A stretch of 64,000 nucleotides of DNA from Pythium myriotylum (lineage: Eukaryota > Oomycota > Peronosporomycetes > Pythiales > Pythiaceae). The notes under the pieces are model-generated. The model was not told where the DNA came from, did not search any database, and saw nothing but the letters and a program-made list of their open reading frames with translations. The translations under genes were made by a program, and so were the position numbers. The stretch lies in assembly GCA_023091665.1 (NCBI GenBank), contig JALJCQ010000009.1, forward strand, positions 124,001 through 188,000, read 5' to 3'. Every line of letters starts with the position of its first letter. Within the stretch, counting starts at the first letter, position 1. Positions 30,079 through 40,259 of this stretch are shown here, one piece after another.

Positions 30079-31680
30079 ATGGTCTCCGTTCTGCTGCCGT
30101 CGTCGCTGGACCAAGCCTCGCCGATGCAGGTAGCCGTTACCGCTGCCCTCGCTGCTGTGCTCGCGTACAAACTCGTGCTCGAGGATCCTCCGCACGTCAA
30201 GTACGCGAAGAAGCACGGTCTCACCAACATCAAGCCGGCGCGTCGACTGAAAAAGTCGCATTTCTTTCTGGGTGACGTCGCGGAGCTGAGCCGAAACGCC
30301 ATGCGCTTTGTCGATTGGATGTACGAGAAAACGCTCGAGATGGACGAGCAGCCCTGGCTTCGTAGAGTGCCTTCACTGCCCGACGCCATTATCCTCGCGA
30401 CGCCCGAGCTGATTGAAGACGTCACCAAAACCCAGAGCGATATCTTTGGTAAGGGCGAATTCACGAGGACAATGTTCGATGACCTCGTCGGTGGAAGTTT
30501 TTTCAATCTCGATGGAGACCACTGGTTCCACCAGCGCAAGATCGCGTCCAAGTTTTTCACGGCGCGTATGTTTCGCGACGTCGCGACGGCGATGCTCAAC
30601 AAGCACGCGGAAGTGGTCTTTGCGATCCTGGAAGATGCCTGCGACAAGCCTGAGCCCGTCAACTTGTCCAAGCTCTTCCACGAGTTCACGCTGCAGGCGA
30701 TCGCAGAGCTTGGGTTCGGCTTGCAAATGAACCTCATCGGCAGCGAGAACGGCCATCCGCTGGACAACGCATTGGAAGAAGCCTTCCCGCAAGTGCTCTA
30801 CAGATTGCAGACCCCTGAGTGGCTCTGGAAGCTGCAGAAGTGGCTCAACATCGGTGGAGAGCGTCACTACCGCGAAACGATTCAAACCATTCGTCGTATT
30901 GTGAGCGAGATGGTTGCCAAGAGTCTGGAAAAATGCCAGGCCAAAGGTTCGCGAGCAGAGCCGTCCAACATTGTCGAGCTCTTCATCCACGCGATGCAAG
31001 ACGGTGAGGCGGAGGCAATCACACCCGAAACACTCCGCGACATCGCCATCATGTTTGTCGTCGGTGGCCGCGACACGACAGCCGACACGATCAATTGGCT
31101 GTTTCTCGAGCTGAGCAAACACCCAGAGGTCGAGCACAAGATCCGAGCTGAGCTGTGGGAAAAAGTGCCTGAGTTGATGGAGCGGAAGGTCGACCACCTC
31201 ACGATGGAACAGACGCAGACGCTCACGTATCTCGAGGCCGTTATCAAGGAGACGCTGCGGTTCTATCCGCCAGTGCCGATGAACGTGCGTCAGGCATCGC
31301 GTGACACGCACCTCGTGGACGGCACGTTTGTGCCCAAAGGGTGCACTATTGGGCTGTCGCCCTACACGATGGGGAGACTCGAGAGCGTCTGGGGCGACGA
31401 CGCACTCGATTTTAAACCGGAGCGGTTCATTGACCAGGACACGGGTAAACTACTGGCCATGTCGTCGTTCAAGTTCTTCAGCTTCCACGCGGGGCCGCGT
31501 ATCTGCATTGGGATGAATTTGGCCATGCTCGAGCTCAAGTTGTTGATTGCGATGATGCTCAGTCGCTTCTCGCTCGACGTGCAGCCAAACGACGGCAGCT
31601 ACAAGTTCTCAGCCAGCCTTCCGCTGAAAAACCCGCTCATGGCACGCATCCGACGAGCTCCCACGACCAGGAATCTCTAG
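30079..31680 (+). CDS. Cytochrome P450 (e)
   Basis: 533 residues from ATG 30079. It starts MVSVLLPSSLDQASPMQ, followed by an anchor and KKHGLTNIKPARRLKKSHF. Motifs are VVGGRDTTADTINW, KETLRFYPPVPM, FKPERF and FHAGPRICIG. It is highly similar to P450 (d) across the whole length, so d and e are a recent pair even though they are now separated by the membrane-protein gene. It is intronless and followed on the same strand by (f). The frame extends upstream to 29908, but the family-consensus start is at 30079. Confidence 0.92.
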   Translation: MVSVLLPSSLDQASPMQVAVTAALAAVLAYKLVLEDPPHVKYAKKHGLTNIKPARRLKKSHFFLGDVAELSRNAMRFVDWMYEKTLEMDEQPWLRRVPSLPDAIILATPELIEDVTKTQSDIFGKGEFTRTMFDDLVGGSFFNLDGDHWFHQRKIASKFFTARMFRDVATAMLNKHAEVVFAILEDACDKPEPVNLSKLFHEFTLQAIAELGFGLQMNLIGSENGHPLDNALEEAFPQVLYRLQTPEWLWKLQKWLNIGGERHYRETIQTIRRIVSEMVAKSLEKCQAKGSRAEPSNIVELFIHAMQDGEAEAITPETLRDIAIMFVVGGRDTTADTINWLFLELSKHPEVEHKIRAELWEKVPELMERKVDHLTMEQTQTLTYLEAVIKETLRFYPPVPMNVRQASRDTHLVDGTFVPKGCTIGLSPYTMGRLESVWGDDALDFKPERFIDQDTGKLLAMSSFKFFSFHAGPRICIGMNLAMLELKLLIAMMLSRFSLDVQPNDGSYKFSASLPLKNPLMARIRRAPTTRNL

Positions 31681-32061
31681 AGACAAGTCTCGCAACAAAA
31701 ATTGTCAGTCCCAAAAATACGAAGATTTGCTTTTTCTCATCGAGAAGATGCCAGACTTTCGCCCTCGTCTCTCATGAGAATCTCTCCGAATCCACGGTTG
31801 ATCACCACCAACTGAAAGATCTTCCTGAGATGGCTTCATATATCAGAGCTCTTCGGGGTTGCTCACCAGTAGGGAACCGGTATCTTCCCGCAGGGAGGTC
31901 TCTGCCAAGTGAGACTCGTCACTGCTCGTCCCACTCTCTCGCGGTCCAGACGCGCTGATGAGTGTCCGGCGCCGGATACGTGACTGCCGCGTCTTCCCTT
32001 CTCTTCGCGTGTCCCGGTCCACGCCAGTCGCGGAAATTCCTACGGTCTCCGTTATCCCACC
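31681..32061. other. Intergenic region between P450 (e) and (f)
   Basis: 381 bp with the promoter of (f). Immediately before the start is a 12 bp direct repeat: GGTCTCCGTTAT occurs at 32044-32055 and again at 32064-32075 across the ATG. Confidence 0.5.
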
Positions 32062-33663
32062 ATGGTCTCCGTTATTACGCTGCCGTCGTCGCTGGACCAG
32101 GCCCCGCCGTTGCAAGTGGCACTCGGCGCCGCGCTCGCGGCTGTTCTCGCGTACAAGCTGCTGCTCGAAGAGCCGGCGCACGTCAAGTATGCCAAGAAGC
32201 ACGGGCTCCCCAACATCAAGCCGGCGCGCAAGCTCAAGACGCACCACTTTTTGCTGGGCGACGTGGCCGAGATCGCGCCCAATGCCGAGCGCTTCCCGGA
32301 CTGGACCTACGAGAAGACGCTCGAGATGAACGAGGAGCCGTGGTTGCGTGACGTGCCGTCGCTGCCGCCGAGCATCGTGATCGCCAAGCCCGAGCTCGTC
32401 GAGGACGTCGTCAAGACCCAGAACGACTGGTTCGGCAAGGGCGAGTTCACGCGCACCAACTTTGACGACCTCATCGGTGATGCTTTCTTCTCGCAGGACG
32501 GTCCCAAGTGGTTCCACCAGCGCAAGATCGCGTCCAAGTTCTTCACGGCGCGCATGCTACGCGAGGTCGCGACGGGCATCTTCAACAAGCACGCCGAGGT
32601 GCTCTTCGGCGTGCTCGCGCGCGCGAGCGGCACGACGCAGGAGGTGGATCTCTCCAAGCTCTATCACCAGTTCACGCTGCAGGCCATCTCGGATCTGGGC
32701 TTTGGGCTCGAGATGGATCTCATCGGCAGTGACCAGGGCCATATCCTGGACACGGCGTTCGCTGAGGCTTTCCCACAGATCCTTCGCCGCGTGCAGACGC
32801 CGCAGTGGATCTGGAAGCTGCAGCGCTTCCTCAACATCGGCGGCGAGCGCAAGTACCGCGAAACGACGCGCACGATCCGCGGACTCGTGGGCGAGATGGT
32901 GAGCAAGAGCATCGCCAAGTTCCAGTCCAAGGGCCCAGAGGCCGTGGCCACCAACCTCATCGAGCTCTTCATCCAGGCCATGCACGAGGACGACACGGAG
33001 CCGATCCCGGCCGAGACGCTCTGCGACATCGCCATCATGTTCTCAACTGGTGGTCGCGACACGACGGCTGACACGCTCACGTGGGTCTCGCTCATGATCG
33101 GCCAGCACCCTGAAGTCGAGCGGAAGCTTCGGGCTGAGCTCTGGGACAAAGTGCCCGAGCTCATGGAGGGCAAGATCTCGACGCTCACGCTCGAGCACAC
33201 GCAGCGACTCACGTACCTCGAGGCCGTGATCAAGGAGACGCTGCGGCTCTACCCGCCGGTACCGCTCAACGGCCGCCAGGCCGAGCGCGATACCCATCTG
33301 ATTGACGGCACGTTCGTGCCCAAGGGCTACACCATCAGTCTCTCGGTGTACACCATGGGGCGTCTCAAGAGCGTGTGGGGCGAGGACGCGCTCGCGTTCA
33401 ACCCGGAGCGCTTCATCGACCAGCAGACGGGCAAGCTGCTCACGGTCCCGGCGTTCAAGTTCTTCAGCTTCCACGCGGGCCCTCGCGTGTGCATCGGCAT
33501 GAACCTGGCTATGCTCGAGATCAAGCTGGTCATCGCGACGCTGCTGAGCCGCTTCAAGCTCGACACGCTGCCCAACGACGGCAGCTACCGCTTCTCGGCG
33601 AGCTTGCCGATCAAGAACCCACTGCTCGTGCGCGTGGAGCCGGCGCGCGCACCGTCGAGTTAA
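32062..33663 (+). CDS. Cytochrome P450 (f)
   Basis: 533 residues. It starts MVSVITLPSSLDQAPPLQ, then anchor and KKHGLPNIKPARKLKTHHF. Motifs are FSTGGRDTTADTLTW, KETLRLYPPVPL, FNPERF (Asn in place of the Lys of the other copies) and FHAGPRVCIG. GC content is visibly higher than in (e), with many CGC/GCG/CTC codons. It lies downstream of (e) on the same strand, 381 bp apart, and is followed by a GA microsatellite. There is no sign of breakage. Confidence 0.92.
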   Translation: MVSVITLPSSLDQAPPLQVALGAALAAVLAYKLLLEEPAHVKYAKKHGLPNIKPARKLKTHHFLLGDVAEIAPNAERFPDWTYEKTLEMNEEPWLRDVPSLPPSIVIAKPELVEDVVKTQNDWFGKGEFTRTNFDDLIGDAFFSQDGPKWFHQRKIASKFFTARMLREVATGIFNKHAEVLFGVLARASGTTQEVDLSKLYHQFTLQAISDLGFGLEMDLIGSDQGHILDTAFAEAFPQILRRVQTPQWIWKLQRFLNIGGERKYRETTRTIRGLVGEMVSKSIAKFQSKGPEAVATNLIELFIQAMHEDDTEPIPAETLCDIAIMFSTGGRDTTADTLTWVSLMIGQHPEVERKLRAELWDKVPELMEGKISTLTLEHTQRLTYLEAVIKETLRLYPPVPLNGRQAERDTHLIDGTFVPKGYTISLSVYTMGRLKSVWGEDALAFNPERFIDQQTGKLLTVPAFKFFSFHAGPRVCIGMNLAMLEIKLVIATLLSRFKLDTLPNDGSYRFSASLPIKNPLLVRVEPARAPSS

Positions 33664-33680
33664 AGAGAGAGAAAGAGAGA

Positions 33681-33715
<35 letters not shown>
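33664..33715. repeat. GA microsatellite
   Basis: An imperfect AG run that starts two bases after the stop of P450 (f), with about 25 dinucleotide units. Confidence 0.9.
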
Positions 33716-33716
<1 letters not shown>

Positions 33717-34010
33717 GCCGTCAAAAGTTGCCAACAATTAAACGAAAAAGCAAACGTATCAACTGTCCAACTTGAATCTCGGTGGTGCTTGAAGAACCGA
33801 CGACACGCATGAGACGATGCGGTCAGCATTTGGTGTAGCCACGGGCTCGTTCTCCGGCTCGTCTTCGAAGAAATCAGTCGTCAGGGCTTCGAATTTCCTA
33901 CCATATGCGGATAAGTCTTCGATTGTGAAGAATCGAGCCCCGAGGCTTCATCTCAAGTGAGACCGTGGCGCTGCCATTCCTCAATCACCTCAAGACCTTC
34001 CAGTTGTGAA
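33716..34010. other. Upstream region of P450 (g)
   Basis: About 300 bp with nothing recognisable besides promoter space for the pseudogene that follows. Confidence 0.4.
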
Positions 34011-35589
34011 ATGGTCGGCGTTCTGCTGCCGTCGCTGGGCGATCCGTCGCCTCTTCAACTCGCTTTCACCGCGGCATTCGCGGCGATCGTGGCCTACAAA
34101 CTGCTCTGCTCACGCGCGGCTCACGAGAAGTACGCTCGGCGCCACGGTCTCACGAACCTCAAGCCAGCTCGTCGCTTGAACAAGTCGCAGTGGTTGCTCG
34201 GCGACACAGTCGAGGTTTTCAGCAACGCGTCGCGCTTTGGGGAGTGGCTGCTGGAGAAGACGATCGAGGTCAACGAGCAGCCGTGGCTCCGCCGAGTGCC
34301 GACTATGGCCGACCGCATCGTCATCGCGAGTCCGGCGCTGGTCGAGGACGTGACCAAGACCCAGAACGACGTCTTCGGCAAGGGTGAGTCGGCGCGCGCG
34401 CTGCTCGGCGAGCTCATTGGCAGTGGCTTCTTCACGCAGGACGGCGAGACGTGGCTCCACCAACGTAAGCTCGCGACGCGGTTCTTCTTGGCGAGGATGT
34501 TTCGCGGGGTCGCGACGGCGAAGATCTACAAGCACGCGGATCGGCTCTTCGAGCGTCTCGGTCACGCTTGCAATACAGGAGAAGTCGTGAATGTCTCGCA
34601 ACTACTCCACGAGTTCACGCTCGAGACCATCGCGGATCTGGGCTTTGGGCTGGACGTGGATCTCGTGCCCAGCGACGACCACCACCCGCTCCACGCCGCC
34701 ATGGACGCCGCGCTACCGCAGGTGCTGCGTCACGTGCAGCTCCCCGACTGGCTCTGGAAGCTGCAAAGGCTGCTGGACGTCGGTGGCGAGCGGACGCATC
34801 GCGAAGCCACTCAACAGATCCGCAGCATCATGAGCGAGATGGTAGCCAAGAGCATTGACAAGTTCCGGTCCCGCGACCCGAGCGTCAAGGCTTCTAACAT
34901 GATTGAGCTCTTCATCCAAGCCATGATCGAGGACGATGCGGTCGAGTTCCCACCAGAGACCCTGCGTGACGTGGCCATCGTGTTCGTGCTCGCGGGTCGT
35001 GGTACAACGTCGGACACGCTCAACTGGATCCTCTTGATGCTCAGTCGCTACCCTCACGTCGAGCAGAAGCTGCGGCAGGAACTGCAAGACCACGTACCGG
35101 AGCTCATGGACGGCAGTCAGAGGATGCTCACGATGGAACAGACCTCATCGCTCATCTACATGGAGGCGACGATCAAAGAGAGACGCTGCGGCTCTACCCG
35201 CAGGTCCCTCTCAGTGCGAGAGAGGCCTCTCGGGACACGCACCTGGTCGACGGCACGTTCGTCGCCAAAGGCACGAGGATCAACGTGGCGACGTTCGCCA
35301 TGGGGCGTCTCACGAGCGTCTGGGGCGACGACGCACTCGAGTTCAAGCCCGAGCGGTTCGTGGACATGATCACGGGCAAGCTCCAGGTGGTCTCGGCGTT
35401 CCAGTTCTTCAGCTTCCACGCGGGGCCTCGCATCTGCGTGGGCATGAGCCTCGCGATGCTGCAGATGAAGCTCGTGCTGGCGTCGCTGCTGAGCCGCTTC
35501 CGACTCCACGTGGAGCCCAACGACGGCAGCTCTCGGCGACCTTGCCACTCAAGAACCCACTCTTAGCCCGTGTCCGACCGGCGTGCTGA
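34011..35589 (+). pseudogene. Cytochrome P450 (g), broken
   Basis: It starts MVGVLLPSLGDPSPLQ and keeps the family order. Two lesions are seen relative to the other copies. At about 35180, two extra bases (AG in AAAGAGAGACGC) shift the frame just before ExxR. At about 35532, seven bases are missing inside the NDGSY-type segment before the C-terminal strand. The final TGA at 35587 is in the original frame. In the I-helix the acidic residue is lost (AGRGTTSDT in place of GRDTT). The heme loop FHAGPRICVG remains. Two frame breaks and loss of the I-helix acid residue make this a pseudogene rather than a sequencing artefact. Confidence 0.88.
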
Positions 35590-35809
35590 TCGTGATCGTC
35601 GTTGTAGTGGTGCAATACTAGTCAGTATAAGGGACAATGGACTTACAATGGAGATGGATCGGTGGTTATGAACCCAAGCGCCGAGATCTTGTGGTGACCT
35701 CCTGAACAATCTTGTGGCGAGGCTGGGACTTGGACAATACACACGTCACAGATTTCCACTGTCTTCCCACCACGAGCTCGCCGAGTCCATTCTCCGACTT
35801 GTCGCTTCG

Positions 35810-36949
35810 ATGGCACGTCCCTTGGTCAAGCCGCCAGCTCTTCGCGTGGGCGACACGATCGCGATCGTCGCGCCGTCGTCGGGCTTCGCGTCCTTGGTGC
35901 CGCATCGCCTCGAGAAAGCGAAGGAATTCCTCGAAGCCAGCGGCTTCAAAGTCAAGCTCTTCGACTCGGTCGCACGGTCTCCGCAGGCCAACGTCGCGCA
36001 GCTCCTGCTCGAGCACCACGAGCCGCCGCTGGATCGAGAGATCTACGGCGAGCAGTTCCCGTGCTACGGCTCGGGCGACGCGATCTCGCGCGCTCGCGAT
36101 CTCATGGACGCGTTCCTGGACCCGGACGTGCGCGCGATCGTGTGCTCGATCGGCGGGCTCAACTCGCACGAGCTGCTCGAGTACTTGGACTTTGACGCGA
36201 TCCGCCGTAGCCCGACGATCTTCTCGGGCTACTCGGACATCACGTCGCTCCACTGCGCGCTGCTCGCTCGCGCGGGCGTCGTCTCGTTCTACGGACCGAG
36301 CGCGATCTGCCAGTTCGGCGAGTTCCCGTCGCCGCTCGCGTACACGGTCGACTTCTTTCTCCGAGCGCTCACAGAGACCGAGCCGCTCGGCGCGATCCCG
36401 CCGTCGAGCGAGTGGTCAGACGACAAGACGGCCGACTGGGTCAAGAAACAAGACGTCGAGTACGTCAACCAGATGCAGACCAACGCCGGGTACGAGTGGT
36501 TGCGTGACGGCACGGCGAGCGGTCCGCTCGTCGGCGGCTGTCTGCCCGTGCTGCTCAACGTGCGAGGCACGGCGTTCATGCCCGAGCTGCGCGACGCGGT
36601 CTTGCTGCTCGAGACGCCCGAGAGCAGCCACGCGTTCGATGAAGGGATGGCGCTGAGCGAGATCAACCTCGTGCTCGGCGCGCTGCGACTCGACGGCACG
36701 TTCGCCCGGATCCGCGGGCTCGTGCTCGGACGCGTCTTCCGCCACTCGCAGCAGAACGTCGACGAGATCAAGCGGCTGGTCAAGTATCACACGCGCGGCG
36801 CGCAGTTCCCGATCCTCTACGGCGTGGACACGGGGCACACGGACCCGATGCTCACGCTGCCGCTGGGCTGCCGCGTCACGCTCGACTCGACGCGCGGGCT
36901 CTTCCGCGTCGACGAGAGCGGCGTCGGCGACAGCAGACGGGGGCGCTGA
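35810..36949 (+). CDS. LD-carboxypeptidase-like serine peptidase (family S66)
   Basis: 379 residues from ATG 35810. The N-terminal half opens PPALRVGDTIAIVAPSSG, the usual start of LdcA/MccF proteins. The nucleophile Ser lies in GYSDITSLHCAL near residue 142. The Glu of LLLETPES is near 267 and the His of GHTDPMLTLPLG is near 343. Together these form the Ser-Glu-His triad of the family. YGPS follows the Ser motif, as in MccF-like members. Bacterial relatives cleave the L,D-bond of peptidoglycan tetrapeptides or detoxify microcin C-like compounds. There is no signal peptide from this start, so it is probably cytosolic. The open frame extends upstream to 35714 with no ATG. The family is largely bacterial, so horizontal origin is likely. 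It is intronless. Confidence 0.88.
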   Translation: MARPLVKPPALRVGDTIAIVAPSSGFASLVPHRLEKAKEFLEASGFKVKLFDSVARSPQANVAQLLLEHHEPPLDREIYGEQFPCYGSGDAISRARDLMDAFLDPDVRAIVCSIGGLNSHELLEYLDFDAIRRSPTIFSGYSDITSLHCALLARAGVVSFYGPSAICQFGEFPSPLAYTVDFFLRALTETEPLGAIPPSSEWSDDKTADWVKKQDVEYVNQMQTNAGYEWLRDGTASGPLVGGCLPVLLNVRGTAFMPELRDAVLLLETPESSHAFDEGMALSEINLVLGALRLDGTFARIRGLVLGRVFRHSQQNVDEIKRLVKYHTRGAQFPILYGVDTGHTDPMLTLPLGCRVTLDSTRGLFRVDESGVGDSRRGR

Positions 36950-37059
36950 ACCGCCACACGCCTCGCTCCTCGATCCTTCCTTCCTTCCTTCTCCATGTGG
37001 AGCGCGGTCTCTCGCCGTCTCTTTCCACACGGAATCCAATCTCCCGACCAGCCGGTCGG

Positions 37060-37115
37060 CTTCCTCTTCCTCTCTTCCTCTCTTCCTCTCTTCCTCTCTT
37101 CCTTCCGTCGCCTCT
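37060..37115. repeat. CTTCCTCT tandem repeat
   Basis: Repeated TCTTCCTC units upstream of the PX-domain start, probably in its 5-prime UTR. A shorter TTCC run lies at about 36976-36990. Confidence 0.8.
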
Positions 37116-37177
37116 CCCCCCTTCTCATCCTTCCGTCCACTTGGCAGATCCATTCGCCAACTACGTTGCAAGCGCCC

Positions 37178-37888
37178 ATGCTCCCGCCAGGCTTCTCGAT
37201 CGACCCCGTGAGCGACGAGCGCGACCACGCGCTCGCGCGCAAGCAGCTGCTGGGCGCCGCGCAAGCACTGCCGACGGCCCAGTACGTGGCGTTCCGCGGG
37301 CTCGTGGTCGTGCAGAGCGCGACCGAGGCGCGCCACGTGCGCTACAACATGGAGCTCGCGAGCGCCGAGCTGCAGCTCCATCTCTACGTCTCGCAGCGCT
37401 ACAGCGCGTTCTTCGCGCTGCGCAAGCGCCTGCTGCGCGCGCTCACCAAGTGCCAGGACGAGCTCGCGCGCCCGACGCTCGTGACGCGCGATCTGCGGCC
37501 CGCCGTGCTGCAGCCGTGCTGCAAAGGCTGCCGCGACGTGCGCCGCGCGATCAAGCGCGCGCCGTTCCCGCGCCGCGCGTTCGTGTTCACGACGGCCGAG
37601 GACGTCGACGCGCGCGCGCCGCTGCTCGAAGGCTTCCTCGACACGTGCGTGCGCCTGCTCGTGGACTGGCAGGGCTGCGCGCGCGGCCGCAAGTTCGCGT
37701 GCGTCGTGCTCGGCCAGTTTTGCTCCTACAATCTGCTCTTCCACGTCTTTCAGCAGCTTCGACTGACGCTCATGGAGCAAGCGACGGCTCAACAGGACGC
37801 GCAGGACACGGCGCAGCGCGTGGAGCGCGTTCCAGGTGCGCCCGAGCGCGAGGAGACGCAGGAGAGCGCGCCAACGACGAGCATCTAA
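37178..37888 (+). CDS. PX-domain protein
   Basis: 236 residues from ATG 37178. A PX-like domain covers most of it. The VQSATEARHVRYNMELAS stretch is followed by LYVSQRYSAFFALRKRLL, which carries the R-Y-S-x-F signature of phosphoinositide-binding PX domains. Next come a Cys-rich insert (QPCCKGCRDVRR), the PFPRRAFVF segment in the place of the proline-rich loop, and LLEGFLDTCVRLLVDW in the last helix. An ATG at 36995 is in frame and would add 61 residues read from the CTTCC repeats. The domain start favours 37178. The role is likely membrane recruitment to phosphoinositides. The partner is unknown. The C-terminus is a charged tail without a motif. Confidence 0.7.
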   Translation: MLPPGFSIDPVSDERDHALARKQLLGAAQALPTAQYVAFRGLVVVQSATEARHVRYNMELASAELQLHLYVSQRYSAFFALRKRLLRALTKCQDELARPTLVTRDLRPAVLQPCCKGCRDVRRAIKRAPFPRRAFVFTTAEDVDARAPLLEGFLDTCVRLLVDWQGCARGRKFACVVLGQFCSYNLLFHVFQQLRLTLMEQATAQQDAQDTAQRVERVPGAPEREETQESAPTTSI

Positions 37889-37906
37889 GGCCATGGTGTC
37901 CATTTC

Positions 37907-37930
37907 CCCCCCCCCCCCCCCCCCCCCCCA
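37907..37930. repeat. Poly-C/G homopolymer
   Basis: A run of about 24 C residues just after the PX-domain gene. Such runs are unstable and the length here may be approximate. Confidence 0.85.
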
Positions 37931-38092
37931 TGAAGAGACGCGGTCGGTCGGCTGGAAGGAGATGGGTCCGGCTTGATAGGTAATATTTCAACAATATATT
38001 TCAAACATGTTTGTAACAATTAGCGAGATGTCACTATCGGTACGTTAGTGCCATCGGAGCTGCTCATGAGTTCTTAGATCATTTGACCGTAC

Positions 38093-39072
38093 ATGGCCGA
38101 GCAGAGCAGAGAGAGTGGCGAGTCGGCGCTCGCTCGCGCGTTCCACGAGGACGGGTTCGTGGCGCTGGAAGAAGAGACGCATGCGCTGACGAAGGAGCAA
38201 GTGGCGCACGCGGCGGCGGCCGTGCAAGAGCGGTACGAGCAGCTCATGGCGATCGCGAGCGCCAACGACATCGACCTCTCGGTCGCGGCCAATTCCGAGC
38301 GCATCCCGGGCTTCTACGTGCGCCAGGGCGGGCGCATCGACATGGAGCTCTTCGTCGCGAACGACGGTTCGGGTCTTCCGGATGCGCATGCCGCTGGCAA
38401 AGAGCTGGTGTCGGAGGTCAAGCAGGTCGGTGTGGAAGCGTTGCGAGATCTCGAGCGCCATTGGAAAAAAGTGACGGATGCGATCTTTACGAGCCAAGAA
38501 GGATCGGATACGGGGGCGTTGACGGCAGAGTATTATCTAGAGTACATTGGCTGTGTGGTCGCTCGGCCTGGAGATGGCGACCAGAACTGGCATCTCGACG
38601 GCGTGCATCGGAATCTAACCAAGCACGAGCCGGGTAGGAACCGTGTCGTGTTGTTGAGCATATTTTGCGCTCTTAGAGACTCACGGGCTCGGTGGCTTGC
38701 GCAGCGGATCGTCTCAACGTGTTCGTGCCGCTGGTCGACATCACGCCCGAAATCGGAGGCACCGAAATGAAGAAGAGGTCCCAGTTCCACGACGACGGTC
38801 GTCGCGGCGTGGTCTTTGAAGGGTACGCAGACCTGGAGAGTGTGACCCACTACGTGTCGGCTGGAACACCCGTCATCATGGACTACCGCGTGTGGCATCG
38901 CGGCGTAGCGAATGGCTCGTCGACGGTGCTGCGACCGCTTCTCTATTTCAAGTACGCACGCAAAACTCAAGATACGAAGGTCCACAAACGTCCAGCCACT
39001 GGAAACAGCGATGAAGCAACGCAGCAGAAGAAGAAGAAACGCGTCGCGTTGGTGGCTGTGGCGACAAGCTAA
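38093..39072 (+). CDS. Phytanoyl-CoA dioxygenase-like protein
   Basis: Two exons, 38093-38633 and 38705-39072, joined over a 71 bp intron (GTAGGA...GCGCAG). The product has 302 residues. The double-stranded beta-helix iron ligands are visible: HxD in NWHLDGVH (His 167, Asp 169) and the distal His in YRVWHRGVANGS (about 245), followed by Arg in VLRPLLYFKY for 2-oxoglutarate. This is the arrangement of PhyH-type Fe(II)/2-oxoglutarate dioxygenases. The C-terminus has a basic QQKKKKRVAL stretch that may act as a nuclear signal, and no peroxisomal PTS1. The splice is supported because it joins KHEP to ADRLNVFVPL across the fold. The substrate is unknown. Confidence 0.75.
38634..38704 (+). other. 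Intron of the PhyH-like gene
   Basis: GTAGGA donor, CTTGCGCAG acceptor, 71 bp. Reading through it would shift the frame. Confidence 0.75.
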
Positions 39073-40259
39073 CCACGCATTTGGTTGGATTGCGTGTTGT
39101 TTACACAATCGAGGAGGTGGACGTATCGGCGGACTTTGGACATAAACCGTGACGCCAAGATCGCGAATGTCCTCCCACACACCGTTAATCCATGAGGACG
39201 CTTTCGAATGTGCACAGCACTTGACGGAGAATCGACATCTCTTGGTCCCAACAGAGCATTTTTCGAGCTATCGACCACAATTTCCAGTCGAGTGTCCTAG
39301 CTGGAACTCCCCACGAGTACAACCAGAGAATCGGATGCGGCAGTGACTCAGTCAGCGTGAGATAGACACGGTACCGTGGGCCTCCACTCCTTGGGCTTGA
39401 GCGAACTGTTGCAACACGAAATATCTAAAATCGAGCAAATGGACTTGTGACGGTATTCCCGGACTCCTAACCTCTTCACTTGCAGAAAGTAGCGGACTCG
39501 ATGTCACTATAACGAGGTAGTCGGATCGAAGATTCTGTCAAGTTGTTGCTGTCGCCAGCTCCATGCACGAACATTTACGCGAAATCCTCCTAACAGTTCT
39601 CTCTTGGAGAAGAATCTAGAAACTTCATGTCGTTGGTAATGCAGTCGCCGCGTTCAGGGTTCACTTGTTAAATGCGGGATTTTGTGACATGTCGGCTGAC
39701 CAGGATGTGGCACATGAACCTAAAAATGTAGGGTATGTGCACTCTCCTGATTTTACGCGATCCATCTCAGCACATTTCGCTGCTTTGTGTACGTGTTCGA
39801 ATTGCGTTCGCTCAGGATCGAGGGAGTACTGTGCGGGGGATGCTGACTCAGAGGCATTGCGATCCTGGAGGTTGGACCTTGAGGTGACTGCATGTGGAAA
39901 AGCCAGAGTGTGAATTGACTATAACAGTCCAGCTTCGACTCGAGGAGGACACTCGCGTCTTCCACTAGCACAACTTCTCGACCACTCTCGCGATTTGCAT
40001 TGCTCGTGGGTGTCCTTATTATCGTACGGACCTGGTGTTAGCTGTGGAGAGGCTGACACGCTGGTTTAACATGTATTCATTTGACGTCGACCTCTTCAAC
40101 CTCACGAACGAATTCACATCTTGGTTAAAGGATGCCACAAAACCAACGGACAACTCGCATTATGCGATCATGTTTGCATTGCGACACGAGGTTCATATAA
40201 TTCCTGTTTTGGTTGAGTTTTGAATCTACTAGTTGGTCGTAATAAAGTTTCTGCGAAGC
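39073..40259. other. Gene-free stretch
   Basis: About 1.2 kb without a supported gene, downstream of two convergent genes. Short ORFs (for example 39665-39913) show no family resemblance. Nothing repetitive seen. Confidence 0.5.

Noticed and set aside
36416..37903. Reverse ORF of 495 codons across the LD-carboxypeptidase and PX genes
   Set aside because: It spans two unrelated genes in antisense and is low-complexity (Arg/Glu/Ala), as expected of a shadow.
39665..39913. 82-codon ORF in the 39-40 kb gap
   Set aside because: No similarity to anything recognised, and gaps of this kind carry such ORFs by chance.
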